Positions 9,455-19,877 of a DNA stretch of 64,000 bases are shown piece by piece (the stretch's first letter is position 1; the number at the start of each line of letters is the position of its first letter). Position numbers and translations under genes: made by a program. Below the pieces are notes generated by a model. The model did no database searches. It saw only the letters and a program-made list of their open reading frames with translations, and was not told the origin of the DNA. The DNA is taken from NCBI RefSeq assembly GCF_026262505.1, contig NC_067206.1:12644205-12708204 (forward strand), given 5' to 3'. This stretch comes from Trichomonas vaginalis G3 (taxonomy: Eukaryota > Parabasalia > Trichomonadida > Trichomonadidae).

Positions 9455-9967
9455 TCATGCTGTGTCGAAGAATCGTTTGATGAATCTGTCATCTAAAGCG
9501 ATCAAGTTGGCTGGCTTTACCTCTGGAATTTTTGTTTGTATTTCTTCTGAATTGTCTTCTAGCTCGTTGGAGGTATTTCGCCCAGATGAAATTAATTCCA
9601 ATGTGTTGGGGGCTTTGTTTGCCTCATCCTGATCTTTCAGAATGGTATTCCATCTATTTTTAATTGAGTTATCTGACCTACCATGCAAAAATGTTGCAAT
9701 TCTTGATCATTTCGTTCCAAATTCTTTAACTTTTTCTGTTATAATCCTATCTTCTTCCGGTGACCATGGTTGAAGAGAGTTTTTCGGAGACAAATAGTTG
9801 TTCCATCGGTCTCTTAACTGTTTTGCCGTAAACCCGGGCATCTGCTTCGCGACGTTCTTCCATCCCGTGAAGACATTTTCCCTAATAATACGTGCTAGAC
9901 GACGATCGTCATGAGGTGAGAACAAGCGACGGCGTTTTATACCGACACTATTCCAATCGTCGCCCAT
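9455..9967 (-). pseudogene. R2R3 Myb-like DNA-binding protein with in-frame TGA
   Basis: Reverse-strand frame from ATG at 9967 (MGDDWNSVGIKRRRLFS). Repeat one runs about residues 10-55 with spaced tryptophans (GWKNVAKQM, LRDRWNNYL). Repeat two starts at PWSPEEDR. The frame then meets TGA at 9707-9709 exactly where Myb repeats have a conserved Trp (GTK-stop-SRIATFLHGRSDN), and continues in the same frame through IKNRWNTILK to a stop at 9455. TGG to TGA is a single change, so this is a young pseudogene, a sequencing error, or a gene making a one-repeat protein of 86 residues. Trichomonads have large families of such Myb proteins, which act as transcription regulators. About 170 codons in total. 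Confidence 0.75.
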
Positions 9968-10183
9968 ATAATAAAAAAAGGAGAGGTGGATTCAAAATTG
10001 AAAACTCCTTCTCAATTCTCATACGTCCAGTCAAATTCATCATCTTTAATTTCAAATTTTTCCTGACCAATTTTAATTGACATTAGTATTATCATCATTT
10101 TATTAAATTTGAATCCTCTTAATCAAACATACCTTCTCAATTCAGTTTTAAAAACTCTCAATTTACAACCTTTGAATTGGATA
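9968..10183. other. Upstream region of the Myb gene
   Basis: AT-rich, with a T-run directly before the Myb ATG on the reverse strand. I see no canonical trichomonad initiator (TCA followed by a pyrimidine) within the last 20 bases. Confidence 0.3.
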
Positions 10184-11225
10184 TTAAGGGTGCACCCGTA
10201 TGTACGTTTGTTTGAGAGGAGGATTACCCTCTCAATTTTGAGGGATTCGTTAGTTTATTTTCTCGATGAATATGCAATAAAATTTGATTTTTACCTTATC
10301 AATATACTTCATATAATATACACATGTTCATGTAAAAACTTTTTTCCAAAATCCTCAGGAATTAAGGGATTTTTGAATTTTAAGAATTTTTTCGAATTTT
10401 TTCGAAAAAAAATATTTTCAGAACAGCCTTAACGGCTAAGATTTAGGAACAATGTTAAGTATCAAAAAGAAAGGAGGTCTGATATAGACAACATATATCG
10501 TTGAAGGTTGAAAAAATCTCTAATATTTGAGCCCAAAATTTCAAATTTTAATTTTTTGAAAAAAGAGGCCACCCGTATGTACGTTTATTTGCGAGGAGGA
10601 GGATTATATTTTTGAAAGGGTGAAACATTATGAATATGTTAATTATATAATAATATGTATTATTAAAAAAGAAAAAATAAAGCACGTTAAATTTTTTCTT
10701 TCTTGATTTTTTACAAAATCTACTTAGAATTATGCAAAATATGACTAAATAATTATAAATTTCAAGTTAAATTTTAATTTTGATAAATAATTTAAATTTC
10801 AAAATATCAAGTTCAGTTCGACTATGTATGTAGTAATTCCTCAATAAAGTGCCAAAACCCTATTAAAATATATGAACATTTTCAACATTTTAATGTTTTT
10901 ATTTAAAAATTTGATGGATTATGAGCTTCAAACAATTATTATGTAAATAAAAATAATGAAATATATGTATTTATTCGTATTACAACCGTAGTAAGTCGAT
11001 TCTTCCTTTCTTCTACTGAGGTTTGAATTTGATTTCGAATTGTAAAGAGATTCAAAGGGAAAATACTAGCGGATAAAAACTACCTCCATGAAAGGGTCAT
11101 AATGGAGTCAAGTTGTATTTTTTGATATTTTTTGCTTTTCGAGCCTAAATAGGTAGCCAAGATAATGCCTTAAAATAAGGTTCTAAATTCTGAAGTTTAC
11201 ATGATCCTCTCGTGTGCACCCTTAA
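10184..11225. mobile_element. Non-autonomous TTAA element, about 1.04 kb
   Basis: Bounded by TTAA at 10184-10187 and 11222-11225. The ends are inverted: TTAAGGGTGCACCC on the left and TGCACCCTTAA on the right (12 bases shared), followed on each side by a GAGAGGA-like block. It has no transposase. A segment from the left end (CACCCGTATGTACGTTT) is repeated directly at about 10571. TTAA targets suggest a piggyBac- or Kolobok-type enzyme acting in trans. The 128-bp element at 15110 has related ends. Confidence 0.6.
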
Positions 11226-11585
11226 GACTCAGGAAATCATTATTCATATTTCTAATAGATTATTTGATCAATGAGATAATTTTTGACAAGCCTTTTGCAT
11301 TCTTGAATTTTTTCAATTCCTAGAGCAGATATATGCATGTATAAGCTGTAATATCCTAAATTTTACTTAGTTAATGATATTCTCTCTCAGCTTAGATCGA
11401 TCTGTTGCCGATGCAAAAAATTATTAAGCGACAAGTTGTCAGAACTCATGTATACATATATGCCTATCAATGTGCACAATTAAAATCGCATATTTTTGTA
11501 TCTAATTAATTAAATCGAAAGAAATACATGCGCTTTATAACAAAACTAATATGAAAAACACTTTAATCAAAACAAAAAATCAAAA
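11226..11585. other. Non-coding stretch, nothing recognised
   Basis: AT-rich DNA between the TTAA element and the 3' end of the barrel-protein gene. No supported feature. Confidence 0.3.
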
Positions 11586-12530
11586 TTAATGAGTGAAGTG
11601 AGCCAAATCGAAACCGATATCAATTCCGAAGTTATTCTGCAATTTGGACTCTTTGATAGCCGAGTTAGCAGAAAATTTCAACTTCAAGAAGTCAGGACAA
11701 TTTACTGTTAATTCTAGAACGGAAGTGAGGTTAGAAGACACAATGGCTCTGAAATATGCGTCATCGTCAATCATAATTTTGGCTGCAGCCGAACAAGTAT
11801 AGTCAGCATCTTTCCATTTGCTGTCTGGATCGATACCGATGTGTTCTGCCTTCAGGGAGAAGCCAGCCTTGGTACGCTTGGTTAATTGAGCAATCATAGT
11901 TAAATCAACTTCGCCTACAACAAGTCTTCCTGATGTTGATAGTAAAAACTTTGGGGAATCGTATGAAAAAATGTAACTACCATCGCAAAGAAGTTTTCTT
12001 GTGAAATCATATGTAAATGATCCGCCAATATTAAGGAATTTGCGGGATAAGAAATTAACTTGGAATAAATTGAAATTATTGAATAAATCTATGTTCAATG
12101 AGTACAGGCTATTTGTTATTTTCGTGGCTGATGTGAAGGATACTGGATTTTCACCTTCATCATTTTTCTGATAATCTAAACTGAATTTTTGCTTAATAAG
12201 CATATAGTTTAAATTATGTACATATACTGCCTTTGCCATTGACGCGGCCGATGGATTGAATGAAAGCAAAGCTGTGGTAGTTAAATTTGGAATTAGTTGT
12301 AATGACTTGACAATAACACGCATAGGTTCGTCATAACTGTATGCTTCAATGATATATTTACTCTTTGGATAATTCATTGTTGTTTGAACTTTTCCAAATA
12401 ATTGTCCATTTTTACTTGAATCGAATGTTGCTTTGATTACACTATTGTAAAAAGGAATAGATACTGATCCTGATCGAACAATTTCGGATTGGAAAAGCTG
12501 ATTTTGCTTATTTACTAATGAAGAAATCAT
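11586..12530 (-). CDS. Tom40/VDAC-like beta-barrel protein, probably hydrogenosomal
   Basis: A 314-residue protein without signal peptide or alpha-helical membrane span. Alternating polar/hydrophobic strands run throughout (KYIIEAYSYDE, KFSLDYQK, GGSFTYDFT, KAGFSLKAEHIG). It ends NNFGIDIGFDLAHF, which fits the barrel-sorting signal (polar-x-Gly-x-x-hydrophobic-x-hydrophobic). Length suits the Porin_3 family (about 280-350). In trichomonads such proteins form the Tom40-type import channel or porins of the hydrogenosome outer membrane. The role is inferred from fold pattern, and Tom40 versus porin cannot be decided by eye. The sequence AAAAGTGACAG lies about 17 bases before the ATG, as it does before the AATF gene. 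Confidence 0.65.
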   Translation of the reverse strand: MISSLVNKQNQLFQSEIVRSGSVSIPFYNSVIKATFDSSKNGQLFGKVQTTMNYPKSKYIIEAYSYDEPMRVIVKSLQLIPNLTTTALLSFNPSAASMAKAVYVHNLNYMLIKQKFSLDYQKNDEGENPVSFTSATKITNSLYSLNIDLFNNFNLFQVNFLSRKFLNIGGSFTYDFTRKLLCDGSYIFSYDSPKFLLSTSGRLVVGEVDLTMIAQLTKRTKAGFSLKAEHIGIDPDSKWKDADYTCSAAAKIMIDDDAYFRAIVSSNLTSVLELTVNCPDFLKLKFSANSAIKESKLQNNFGIDIGFDLAHFTH

Positions 12531-12580
12531 TTTTTTCTGTCACTTTTCATCGATTATTTATTGGCGCTTCGCACCGATAT
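12531..12580 (-). promoter_or_regulatory. Upstream motif AAAAGTGACA plus 13-base hairpin
   Basis: Reading toward the barrel gene: GGTGCGAAGCGCC (12563-12575, a five-pair stem with one mismatch and a three-base loop), then AAAAGTGACAG close to the ATG. The AATF gene has the same two signs in the same order (19778-19790 and about 19730). Candidate promoter architecture, untested. Confidence 0.45.
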
Positions 12581-12842
12581 AAATAAGACCCTGTAAATAA
12601 TTTTAGAGTAATCATCTGGATTCAGATCATAAAATTAAATCGAATTTTCCATTTCGGATTTTCTATTGCTATTGTGTCATTTCATATCTATGAATTTAAT
12701 TAAACATCATTAATGAAATAAATTATTTCCGAAATCTTTGAGATCATTGTTTTTCACATATTTCACACGTTATTTATATCTTTTAATGAATTTATAAGAT
12801 AATTATTATAATATGCTAATGTGATCTTTTTCAAAATTATTA

Positions 12843-14608
12843 ATGTCCGAAATAGGCATTGATCCAAAAAATTCAGTGAATTGCAAGGTCTCTGCAAATT
12901 CTACATTGATTCATATAATGCATTGTACCAGCTGAAAACAGACAAAGAAGAAGAATTAAAAGAGATTTACAAAATGATCAAAACAAAATTGATTGACTCA
13001 ATGAAATACCTACCAGAAAAGATTATGCAGGACATATTAAATATAATTCCGTATAACAATCGCTATGCAAAGTCGTATTTATCCCTTGCCAAATTCATAT
13101 CTGATGATTACCATGTGGAAGAGGTCCACGATGTTGAACTTGTTTCAAGCTTCCTGTTTGATAAAGAATATGGAGTTAAATTAGACAAATCCGAATTTTT
13201 CGGAGACATTGAATCAGAAGATCTCAACATTCATACAGAAGATACAATTTACAGAGCAATTATGAATAATGACTTAGGAAGATTCATCACACTCACCGGA
13301 ATCGATGAATTTGATAAAGATCAAAGACTTGAAAGCAGTTTATATCCATATTGTGATAGAGGAAATTCATTACTTGAATTATGTTGTTACCACGGCGCAG
13401 TTGATTGTTTCAAGTTATTAAGAACAAAATTTAACTCAGAAATAACTAAAATATGCCTACAGTTTTCATTTTTACGTGGAAACAAAGAGATCATGAGTGA
13501 ATGCTTGAAATCTCAAAAACCAAATGATGAATGCATGGAATATGCAATTATTTCACACAACCTTGATTTTGTTACATACTTGATGAATGAACACAATATC
13601 GATATCAACTTAGATTATTGTACAAAATACAATAACATTGAACCATTTTTAGTTTATTTCGATAAAACTAATGACATCAACAAATGTTTTCATAAATCAG
13701 TCAAATTTAATCCATCTCTTTGTGAATATTTCCTTTCACACGGTGCAAACATCGATCAAAGAGATGAAAAAGGACAAATCGCTCTTCACATTGCTGCAAG
13801 CAATAAAAGTAAAGAAGCAATCGAAGTCCTTCTTTCACATGGTGTAAATATCAATGTTAAAGATAAATATGGACTAACTGCTCTTCATATTGCAGCAAGA
13901 AAGAATTATAAAGAAATAGCCGAAATCCTTATTTCGCACGGTGCAAATGTCAACGAAAAAGATAAACTTGGACAAACTGCTCTTCACTGTGCAGCATTAG
14001 AAAATTATAAAGAATTAGTCGAACTCCTTCTTTCACATGGTGCAAATATCAATGAAAAAGATGAAAACGGACTAACTGCCCTTCATTTTGCAACAACGTT
14101 TGGTGGAAAAGAAACAATCGAAATTCTTATTTCACACGGAATAAATATCAATGAAAAAGATAACAATGGACAAACAGCTCTTCACAGTGCAGCATGTCAA
14201 AGAAATAAAGAAACAATCGAAGTTCTTCTTTCACATGGTATTAATATCAATGAACAAGATGACAAGGGACAAACAGCTCTTTATGTTGCTGCATATAATC
14301 ATAGCAAAGCAGCAGTTGAAGTTCTTCTTTCACATGGTATTAACATCAATGAACAAGATAATTATGGACAAACCGCTCTTCATTGTGCTACAATGAATGA
14401 GGAAGGAGCGATTGTCGAAATTCTTATTTCACACGGTATAAATATCAACGAAAAAAATAATTTTGGACAAACAGCTCTTCATGTTGCAACACTTAGTGGA
14501 TATGAGGGAATAGCCAAATTCCTCATTTCACATGGAATAAATGTTAATGAAAGAGATAGAAGAGGAAGAACTGCTCATGACATTGAATTATTCCTGAAAA
14601 GACACTGA
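12843..14608 (+). CDS. DUF3447-ankyrin repeat protein with an N-terminal frameshift
   Basis: About 588 residues. The likely ATG is at 12843 (MSEIGIDPK), because the paralogue at 33007 starts MSDHDVHPKE. The frame then slips in a run of six A (12866-12871), and the main frame (KFSELQGLCKFYIDSYNALY...) runs open to 14608. If the slip is real, translation must start elsewhere or the gene is dying. One base in a homopolymer could equally be a sequencing error. Residues to about 290 match the DUF3447-type region (YHGAVDCFKLLRTKF, FVTYLMNE). Eight 33-residue ankyrin repeats of SHGxNINEKDxxGQTALH type and a capping half-repeat follow. Such proteins are a huge trichomonad family of unknown partners. 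Confidence 0.85.
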
Positions 14609-14904
14609 TTAGATGATACCACATAGTGCAAAAAATAATTCTTTTTCTTATGCAACATAATGCATACATTTAGTAAAATCTCACGAATTCATTTTTTTTT
14701 GAGTGGTAATAATATTTGGACTCTAAGCGGTATCCAAATAATATTTTATTGTGTATTCAGTAGATATCAAAAATATTTCGCAAAATCTAACATAACGCAT
14801 AGATTAGTACAATTTTTAATTGAATGAATCATATGGGTAATTCAATTTATTGTATTGAACACCTAAAAACTGAGACTAGACTTTCTGAATTAATTCAGCA
14901 TGTA
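14609..14904. other. AT-rich intergenic DNA
   Basis: No feature recognised apart from AT-rich stretches. Confidence 0.3.
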
Positions 14905-15045
14905 TATAAGCTGTAATATAAATTGCTGCATTATGAAGAGCAGTTTCTCCAAATTTATCTTTTTGATTTGTATTTACACCTTACGAAATAAGAAGTTTGC
15001 CTGTAATATAAAATTACTGCATTATGAATGGCTATTTCTCCAATA
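14905..15045 (-). pseudogene. Orphan ankyrin-repeat remnants (about 1.5 repeats)
   Basis: The reverse strand reads KDKFGETALHNAA, preceded by a second worn unit (GEIAIHNAV), with broken spacing between them. These are ankyrin-gene scraps of the same consensus as the intact genes at 12843 and 33007. No start or surrounding gene. Confidence 0.7.
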
Positions 15046-15109
15046 TATTTAAAAGAACAAGTTGATAAGAATCATATAAATATGATGACAAGTGTTTAGA
15101 AGTGAATCC

Positions 15110-15237
15110 TTAAGGCTGCACTTACGCCCATCTGACTTTAATTCAAATTTCTGACATCCGGCGTGAAGCGCCATTGAAAATTAACCTTAAACATCCGAAT
15201 TGAAAGCCGTGTAATAGGGGCGTAAGTGCACCCTTAA
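15110..15237. mobile_element. 128-bp MITE with TTAA ends
   Basis: TTAAGGCTGCACTTACGCCC at the left and its near-perfect inverse at the right, each including TTAA (15110-15113, 15234-15237). The centre carries a 13-base hairpin GGCGT-GAA-GCGCC (15160-15172). The ends resemble those of the element at 10184, so both may use one enzyme. Confidence 0.75.
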
Positions 15238-15312
15238 TGAAATATAAATTCATAAATTTTTATAGTTTATGTATCTAAAACAAACAAAATATATATAATA
15301 AAATTTTTTTTT

Positions 15313-17985
15313 CTAAACATTTGAAAGTTTAGAATAGAAAGATTTCATTAATTTGGCGAGATCTTTCTCATTCCTTGCTATTAGAACTGCCTGGGCCTTG
15401 CTATCCACGTACATTTTAGTGTAGTACTGTTGCAGATACACATTAACCATCTGTTTCAATTTCTTCGACATCGCACAAGTTTTTATGAAAAGAAAAACTA
15501 AACTGTAGATGTTTGTTGGAATTTCAGGAAGTTCTTCGGCAAGTTTGATCACATCAAATATGAATTTAAGTCGTCTTGGATTGTAAATGCTAGAATCGAA
15601 GTTTGTGTTAGCAGATCTAACAAATATGATGTCTAAACTAACAACAGACTCGATATAGTCGGGGTATTCGCTTGTGGTCATCATGGTGAGTCTGTTTACA
15701 TAAACATTTCTTGCAAATTCAAGAAAAGTCAGTAAATAATCAAAATGAGAACCTTCTTCGCAAATCCTGATCAGTGAGCCGGCCAATGACGCAATAGAAA
15801 TGAATGACTGCACAGTACAATACTCATCAGAGCTTTTGGCAACTAAAATTTGGAGGAAATTTTCAATATTTGGTAAAGTTACTTGAACAAACTCCGAAAT
15901 GAACATGTGTGACATTAATTTGCACACAAAGTTTGATATTGATGCTTCTTCCGTTTGAATCAATTGAGAAAAGATAGGTAATAATTGTTCGTAAACTTCT
16001 ACGAGTTTTCCTGCACGAACTATGTCTGCAATTATATGTAGAATATCGGTAGATGGGTTTTGGATATCGAAAAGACTGAATACAGGTTCTATTACCGTTT
16101 GACAAGAAATTTGCATCTGTTCAGTGTAGCAGTGACAGCGAGTAGTGTCATATGAGAAGATATATGCTTGGCATATCTTGAAATTGATCTGAGAAAGCAA
16201 ATATAGGATGATATTGTGAATATTTGAATCAGAAATTTCAGAAACTTTCAAAATTCGATCAGCAATACCATGCAATATGCTTATTAACATGTTTGCTCTC
16301 CTATTAATTGCTTCTACGTTATCTGTATCGAGCAAATTAATCGAAATACAGTCAATTAACGAAGAAAACACCTTAACAATAGCTCTATTCAGAGGAACTG
16401 CTCCACAGGTAAATTCCATGTCAATCAGATTGAATAGTTCATGCTCTAATTGCTCATACTGCTCAAATGTAAAAGTTGAATTTTTCAAAATTTTCGAAAT
16501 CAAGATACACGCATAAGCAGCATCACGAGGACTTGTTGATATATGATTAATTGCTAATTCCATGCACCCGTCAAAATTCGGTTCTAATTTTTTCGGAAAA
16601 GTGACAATTAATTCCGATAGAACCAAAAGGGAAGTTTCCCTAACCGCCGAATTTTCATGGCCGCAGAGAGTTATGATTCCATCGTAGAAATTCAAGAGTT
16701 CTTCGGCGTCTTTTTTAGCGATATTCAAGGCAGCCCTTATAGCGAGTAGACTGGCTTGTATTGGACGCCATTCTGACGACACAATGTTCGTAGAAAAGAA
16801 ATTTACCAAAATTGGCAAAATTTCATCAGGCAGGAATTTTCCGAACGACTCGATTAACTTCTGCGCTTCGATAGCTTTATGGAAAAGACTACTGTCGTCT
16901 CTTGATTCTTCATCTTCGTAGTCTTGGGAAAGCCAATTCAGCAATTCTTCGACAATTGTTTCGTAAACTTGCCTAATATAGTTTGGCGGGTCTTCTATTG
17001 TACTGATAATACTTGACTCGTAACTACAGAGTGCATCCCAGAAGTCTATGCACTGTTTTACAATTGATTCATTATTATGTTGGAAATCTACCGAAATAAC
17101 TTTGAATATCTCGGGGAATATTGTTGAAGACTCCTCATATTTGTCTTTGAGAAGGAGTAAAAGTAAATCATAAAGAGTTTTGTGTAAATCTGTATCATCA
17201 ATGTTGAAAAATGAGAAAATTAAGTTGTATAATGCGAGTGCTCGCTCGTTATCTTCAAATATATCTGTTTTACGCTCTTGGTAGTTCACTGCGCAGTTGT
17301 AAATGCATTGAAAAGCAAAATTTAAATTTTCATTGTCTGTTTTTGGACTTAATTGTAAAATTTCTGAGCAGCATTGCATGGTTATGTCAACGTCTGTTAA
17401 ATAATTTGGATATGCTTTAACAATAAACGATTTTAACTCAAAAATTGTGTTCATTACTGAAATCGCACCAAATTTTGCATATTCTCCGTAGGAATCTGTA
17501 TTTGTGAAGAGTTCTCGTAATAATGGGAAGACAGTATTGCGCTCATTGCAGGGAATTGCAAATGTAAATAAATAACCCAAAGCTTTTGCAGATATTGACC
17601 TAGTTCCTGCATTGCTGTACATTAAACCGTGGATCAGTGCATTTCTTATTGTTTGTCTTTGATCCTCTGATATTGATTTCCAGAATTCTTTGATTTCATT
17701 CTGGCTTTGCATGGTAGAAGGCTTTAAGATCGATGTTATAACAGTAAGCGCAAGGTGTACAAAATTTTGATCAATATCATTGTCTAATGAAATCGCAGAT
17801 GCGGATAATAAAAGATCTAATGGTGACTGAGAGCGATATTCGAAGATTTGCTTGCTAGCCGCATTATTTTTGTCCGTGTTGTTCGATAAAAAATCAGTAA
17901 AAATTGGTAATAGCGCTTCAGGGGTACACATACGATTGTCACTTTTTATAAATATATTTACTTGTTCCAAGGATCCGTTGTACAT
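15313..17985 (-). CDS. Importin beta-1-like karyopherin
   Basis: An 890-residue, all-helical, acidic protein with repeated HEAT-type helical pairs and the N-terminal block FWKSISEDQRQTIRNALIHG then GTRSISAKALGYL near residues 103-138, which corresponds to the Ran-binding HEAT repeats of importin beta (pattern LxxRNAL...SxAAQ). Length equals the family norm (about 860-890). It would carry importin-alpha cargo through nuclear pores and release it on RanGTP. It lies in reverse orientation, convergent with the ankyrin gene. The ATG at 17985 is the only upstream Met. No canonical initiator is visible. Another karyopherin or a HEAT adaptor is possible. Confidence 0.7.
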   Translation of the reverse strand: MYNGSLEQVNIFIKSDNRMCTPEALLPIFTDFLSNNTDKNNAASKQIFEYRSQSPLDLLLSASAISLDNDIDQNFVHLALTVITSILKPSTMQSQNEIKEFWKSISEDQRQTIRNALIHGLMYSNAGTRSISAKALGYLFTFAIPCNERNTVFPLLRELFTNTDSYGEYAKFGAISVMNTIFELKSFIVKAYPNYLTDVDITMQCCSEILQLSPKTDNENLNFAFQCIYNCAVNYQERKTDIFEDNERALALYNLIFSFFNIDDTDLHKTLYDLLLLLLKDKYEESSTIFPEIFKVISVDFQHNNESIVKQCIDFWDALCSYESSIISTIEDPPNYIRQVYETIVEELLNWLSQDYEDEESRDDSSLFHKAIEAQKLIESFGKFLPDEILPILVNFFSTNIVSSEWRPIQASLLAIRAALNIAKKDAEELLNFYDGIITLCGHENSAVRETSLLVLSELIVTFPKKLEPNFDGCMELAINHISTSPRDAAYACILISKILKNSTFTFEQYEQLEHELFNLIDMEFTCGAVPLNRAIVKVFSSLIDCISINLLDTDNVEAINRRANMLISILHGIADRILKVSEISDSNIHNIILYLLSQINFKICQAYIFSYDTTRCHCYTEQMQISCQTVIEPVFSLFDIQNPSTDILHIIADIVRAGKLVEVYEQLLPIFSQLIQTEEASISNFVCKLMSHMFISEFVQVTLPNIENFLQILVAKSSDEYCTVQSFISIASLAGSLIRICEEGSHFDYLLTFLEFARNVYVNRLTMMTTSEYPDYIESVVSLDIIFVRSANTNFDSSIYNPRRLKFIFDVIKLAEELPEIPTNIYSLVFLFIKTCAMSKKLKQMVNVYLQQYYTKMYVDSKAQAVLIARNEKDLAKLMKSFYSKLSNV

Positions 17986-18371
17986 ATTTCCAAATAAATT
18001 GCCGATATATTATTGGTAATTACACAGTATCTCATCCTAGAGTTTACTAGGAAATCTATAACAGATTTATGGAATTCTTTATATTTAATCTATAATTTCC
18101 AATCACCCTGCTAAGAATCATAAATATTCCTATATATGCCTGTTTCAGGCTCTAATGGCATGGCCTTAAGGTTATTTTTCAATGATGCTTTGAACTCGTT
18201 GTCAATATTTTGAATTCAAATCAGATTAGATGCATCATATGAAGAAATATCCTAGAGATACGGGTAGCTAAAACTCCCATATTATGACGTACTTCACTAT
18301 GGTTAACTTATATCTTCCATTCATTGTCATTATATCATATTAGAGAGGAAAGCGGCTAAGTAATATATTTA
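17986..18371. other. Intergenic DNA with one perfect 13-base hairpin
   Basis: Upstream of the importin gene. Contains GCCTG-TTT-CAGGC at 18138-18150, a perfect stem with a three-base loop, of the same form as the hairpins at 12563 and 15160. Nothing else recognised. Confidence 0.5.
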
Positions 18372-18447
18372 AGGTAAAACTGCTCTTCATTATACAGCAA
18401 TTTTTAAAAATAAAGAAACCACCGAACTTCTTATTTCACATGATGCC
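18372..18447 (+). pseudogene. Orphan ankyrin-repeat remnant
   Basis: The forward strand reads GKTALHYTAIFKNKETTELL followed by ISHDA. This is one near-intact repeat of the local consensus with no gene around it, lying between the importin and AATF genes. Confidence 0.8.
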
Positions 18448-18542
18448 ATATTATAATGGAAAAACTGCATTATATTCTATCTAATATTCTATAAAAATTC
18501 GAATGATAAATTAAAAAGTTATCAAATATTTTATATATTCTA

Positions 18543-19706
18543 TTATTTGCCACCCATCAGTGACTTGAGCATTGCATCAATGCTATCTGGAACTGGCTGC
18601 ATTGTTGCAGTCATGTAGTTCCTTAATTCTGGAATTTCTTCATAAGAAATCTGTTTTGATTTAAGTCCAGCTTTTGTTGGATTTGTCTTCTTAACTTTTG
18701 CAAGAACATCTGGATTCTTTTCAGCAACAATCTCGCGAAGGAGTCTGTCGTAGAAATCATCATCATTGTAGTTGCAGCGAAGGAAATCTGGCATTTTTTC
18801 AACACCAAAAACGCGTTTTTCTGTAACTCTGCGACTTGGCTGTGTTAATGTCTCCATGTCGCGAAGAGATGAGGTAATCTGTTGTTCGATAGGTCTGTTA
18901 ATAACTGTGCCACTGCGTATACCTGCAGCTTGACGTAATTTCTGTCCCCAATGTGAAATAATGTCCATCATTTTATCTGTAACTGTATCTTCTTCCCATT
19001 TGTAAAATCCGTCGAGTGTTTTACGAAGCTCGGCAAAATCTTGACATACTACGTCAATTGCTTTGCATGCGTCTGTAAATGCTTGATTTATTTCGGGATC
19101 TTCGGCTGCAAGTGAATATGGTGAGAATTCAGCATCATCATCAAGTGATACTGGTGGTAATTGATTGATTAATGATATAAGAGGATGAATTTTGAGGAAT
19201 AAAGTTAAAATTCTCTTTTTCTGATCTTGAAGAGTTGAAACACCATGTGCAATCTTAAGATCTTCTTCTCTCTGTTTAGCTACTAAGGATACAATGTCAG
19301 ATTCTTCGGCTTCTTCATCAATTTGTTCAATTTCTGCAGCAAGTGCATCTACTTCACCTGCTTTAATATCTAGTAAATGATCGCTCTCATCGCCACTTTC
19401 TGCTAATTCGTCAACATCATCGCTGCCACTTTGACCTTCTTCTTCTTCATTACTATAATCTTCTTCAGCATCAGAAGCTGATTCACTAAAATCTGCGTGA
19501 TCTTCGAAATCTGCCTTTTTGTGTTCTGTTACATCAATTTCTGGTACGTCATCCTTTCTAATTAAAGATGGATTGTATTTTAATTCTGTTTCTACTTCAC
19601 TTTCTTCGGCTTCAGAAGAAAATTCGTTTTCATCTTCGATATTCTTCTCTTTCTTGACATAACGCTTCGCCAGCTTATCAGCTGTGAATTTGCGCCGAGA
19701 AGACAT
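18543..19706 (-). CDS. AATF/Bfr2 ribosome-biogenesis factor
   Basis: A 387-residue protein. The N-terminal third is very acidic (Glu/Asp/Ser runs, residues about 25-140). The middle region (about 150-270) is helical and matches the AATF leucine-zipper-like region in pattern. The C-terminal part has NYNDDDFYDRLLREIVAEK (near residues 313-331), the signature of the AATF/Che-1/Bfr2 family (DDDFYxxLLRELIE), then a short conserved end (MLKSLMGGK, where animal proteins end near LYRSLFG). The family acts in the nucleolus in small-subunit pre-rRNA processing. Shorter than human AATF (560), close to other protist members. Upstream AAAAAGTGAC motif as in the barrel gene. Confidence 0.85.
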   Translation of the reverse strand: MSSRRKFTADKLAKRYVKKEKNIEDENEFSSEAEESEVETELKYNPSLIRKDDVPEIDVTEHKKADFEDHADFSESASDAEEDYSNEEEEGQSGSDDVDELAESGDESDHLLDIKAGEVDALAAEIEQIDEEAEESDIVSLVAKQREEDLKIAHGVSTLQDQKKRILTLFLKIHPLISLINQLPPVSLDDDAEFSPYSLAAEDPEINQAFTDACKAIDVVCQDFAELRKTLDGFYKWEEDTVTDKMMDIISHWGQKLRQAAGIRSGTVINRPIEQQITSSLRDMETLTQPSRRVTEKRVFGVEKMPDFLRCNYNDDDFYDRLLREIVAEKNPDVLAKVKKTNPTKAGLKSKQISYEEIPELRNYMTATMQPVPDSIDAMLKSLMGGK

Positions 19707-19798
19707 TTTCCTGTGTTTCTATTTCGTCACTTTTTTTATAAAGATTTTGAAGATTTTAGATTTTTTCTTAATTTATCGGCGTGATGCACCACTAATTG
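19707..19798 (-). promoter_or_regulatory. AATF upstream region: AAAAAGTGAC motif and 13-base hairpin
   Basis: Reading toward the gene: GGTGCATCACGCC (19778-19790, weak stem, three-base loop), an AT-rich stretch, then AAAAAGTGACGAAA about 22 bases before the ATG. The same order occurs upstream of the barrel gene at 12530. Confidence 0.45.
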
Positions 19799-19877
19799 AT
19801 ACATTGGAACTGCTCTTCTGAATGCAGCATATAATAATAGTAAAGAAACAGCCGAACATCTTAATTCACATGGTACC
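19799..19877 (+). pseudogene. Orphan ankyrin-repeat remnant
   Basis: The forward strand reads GTALLNAAYNNSKETAEHL followed by NSHGT. One isolated repeat with slight wear, 300 bases upstream of the calmodulin gene and on its strand. Confidence 0.75.

Noticed and set aside
9707-9709. Reassigned UGA codon in this organism
   Set aside because: Only one convincing case at a conserved Trp; all other genes stop normally, and trichomonads use the standard code. Kept only as a point to verify.
14151-14396. Forward frame inside the first ankyrin gene
   Set aside because: Shadow frame of the repeats, same reason.
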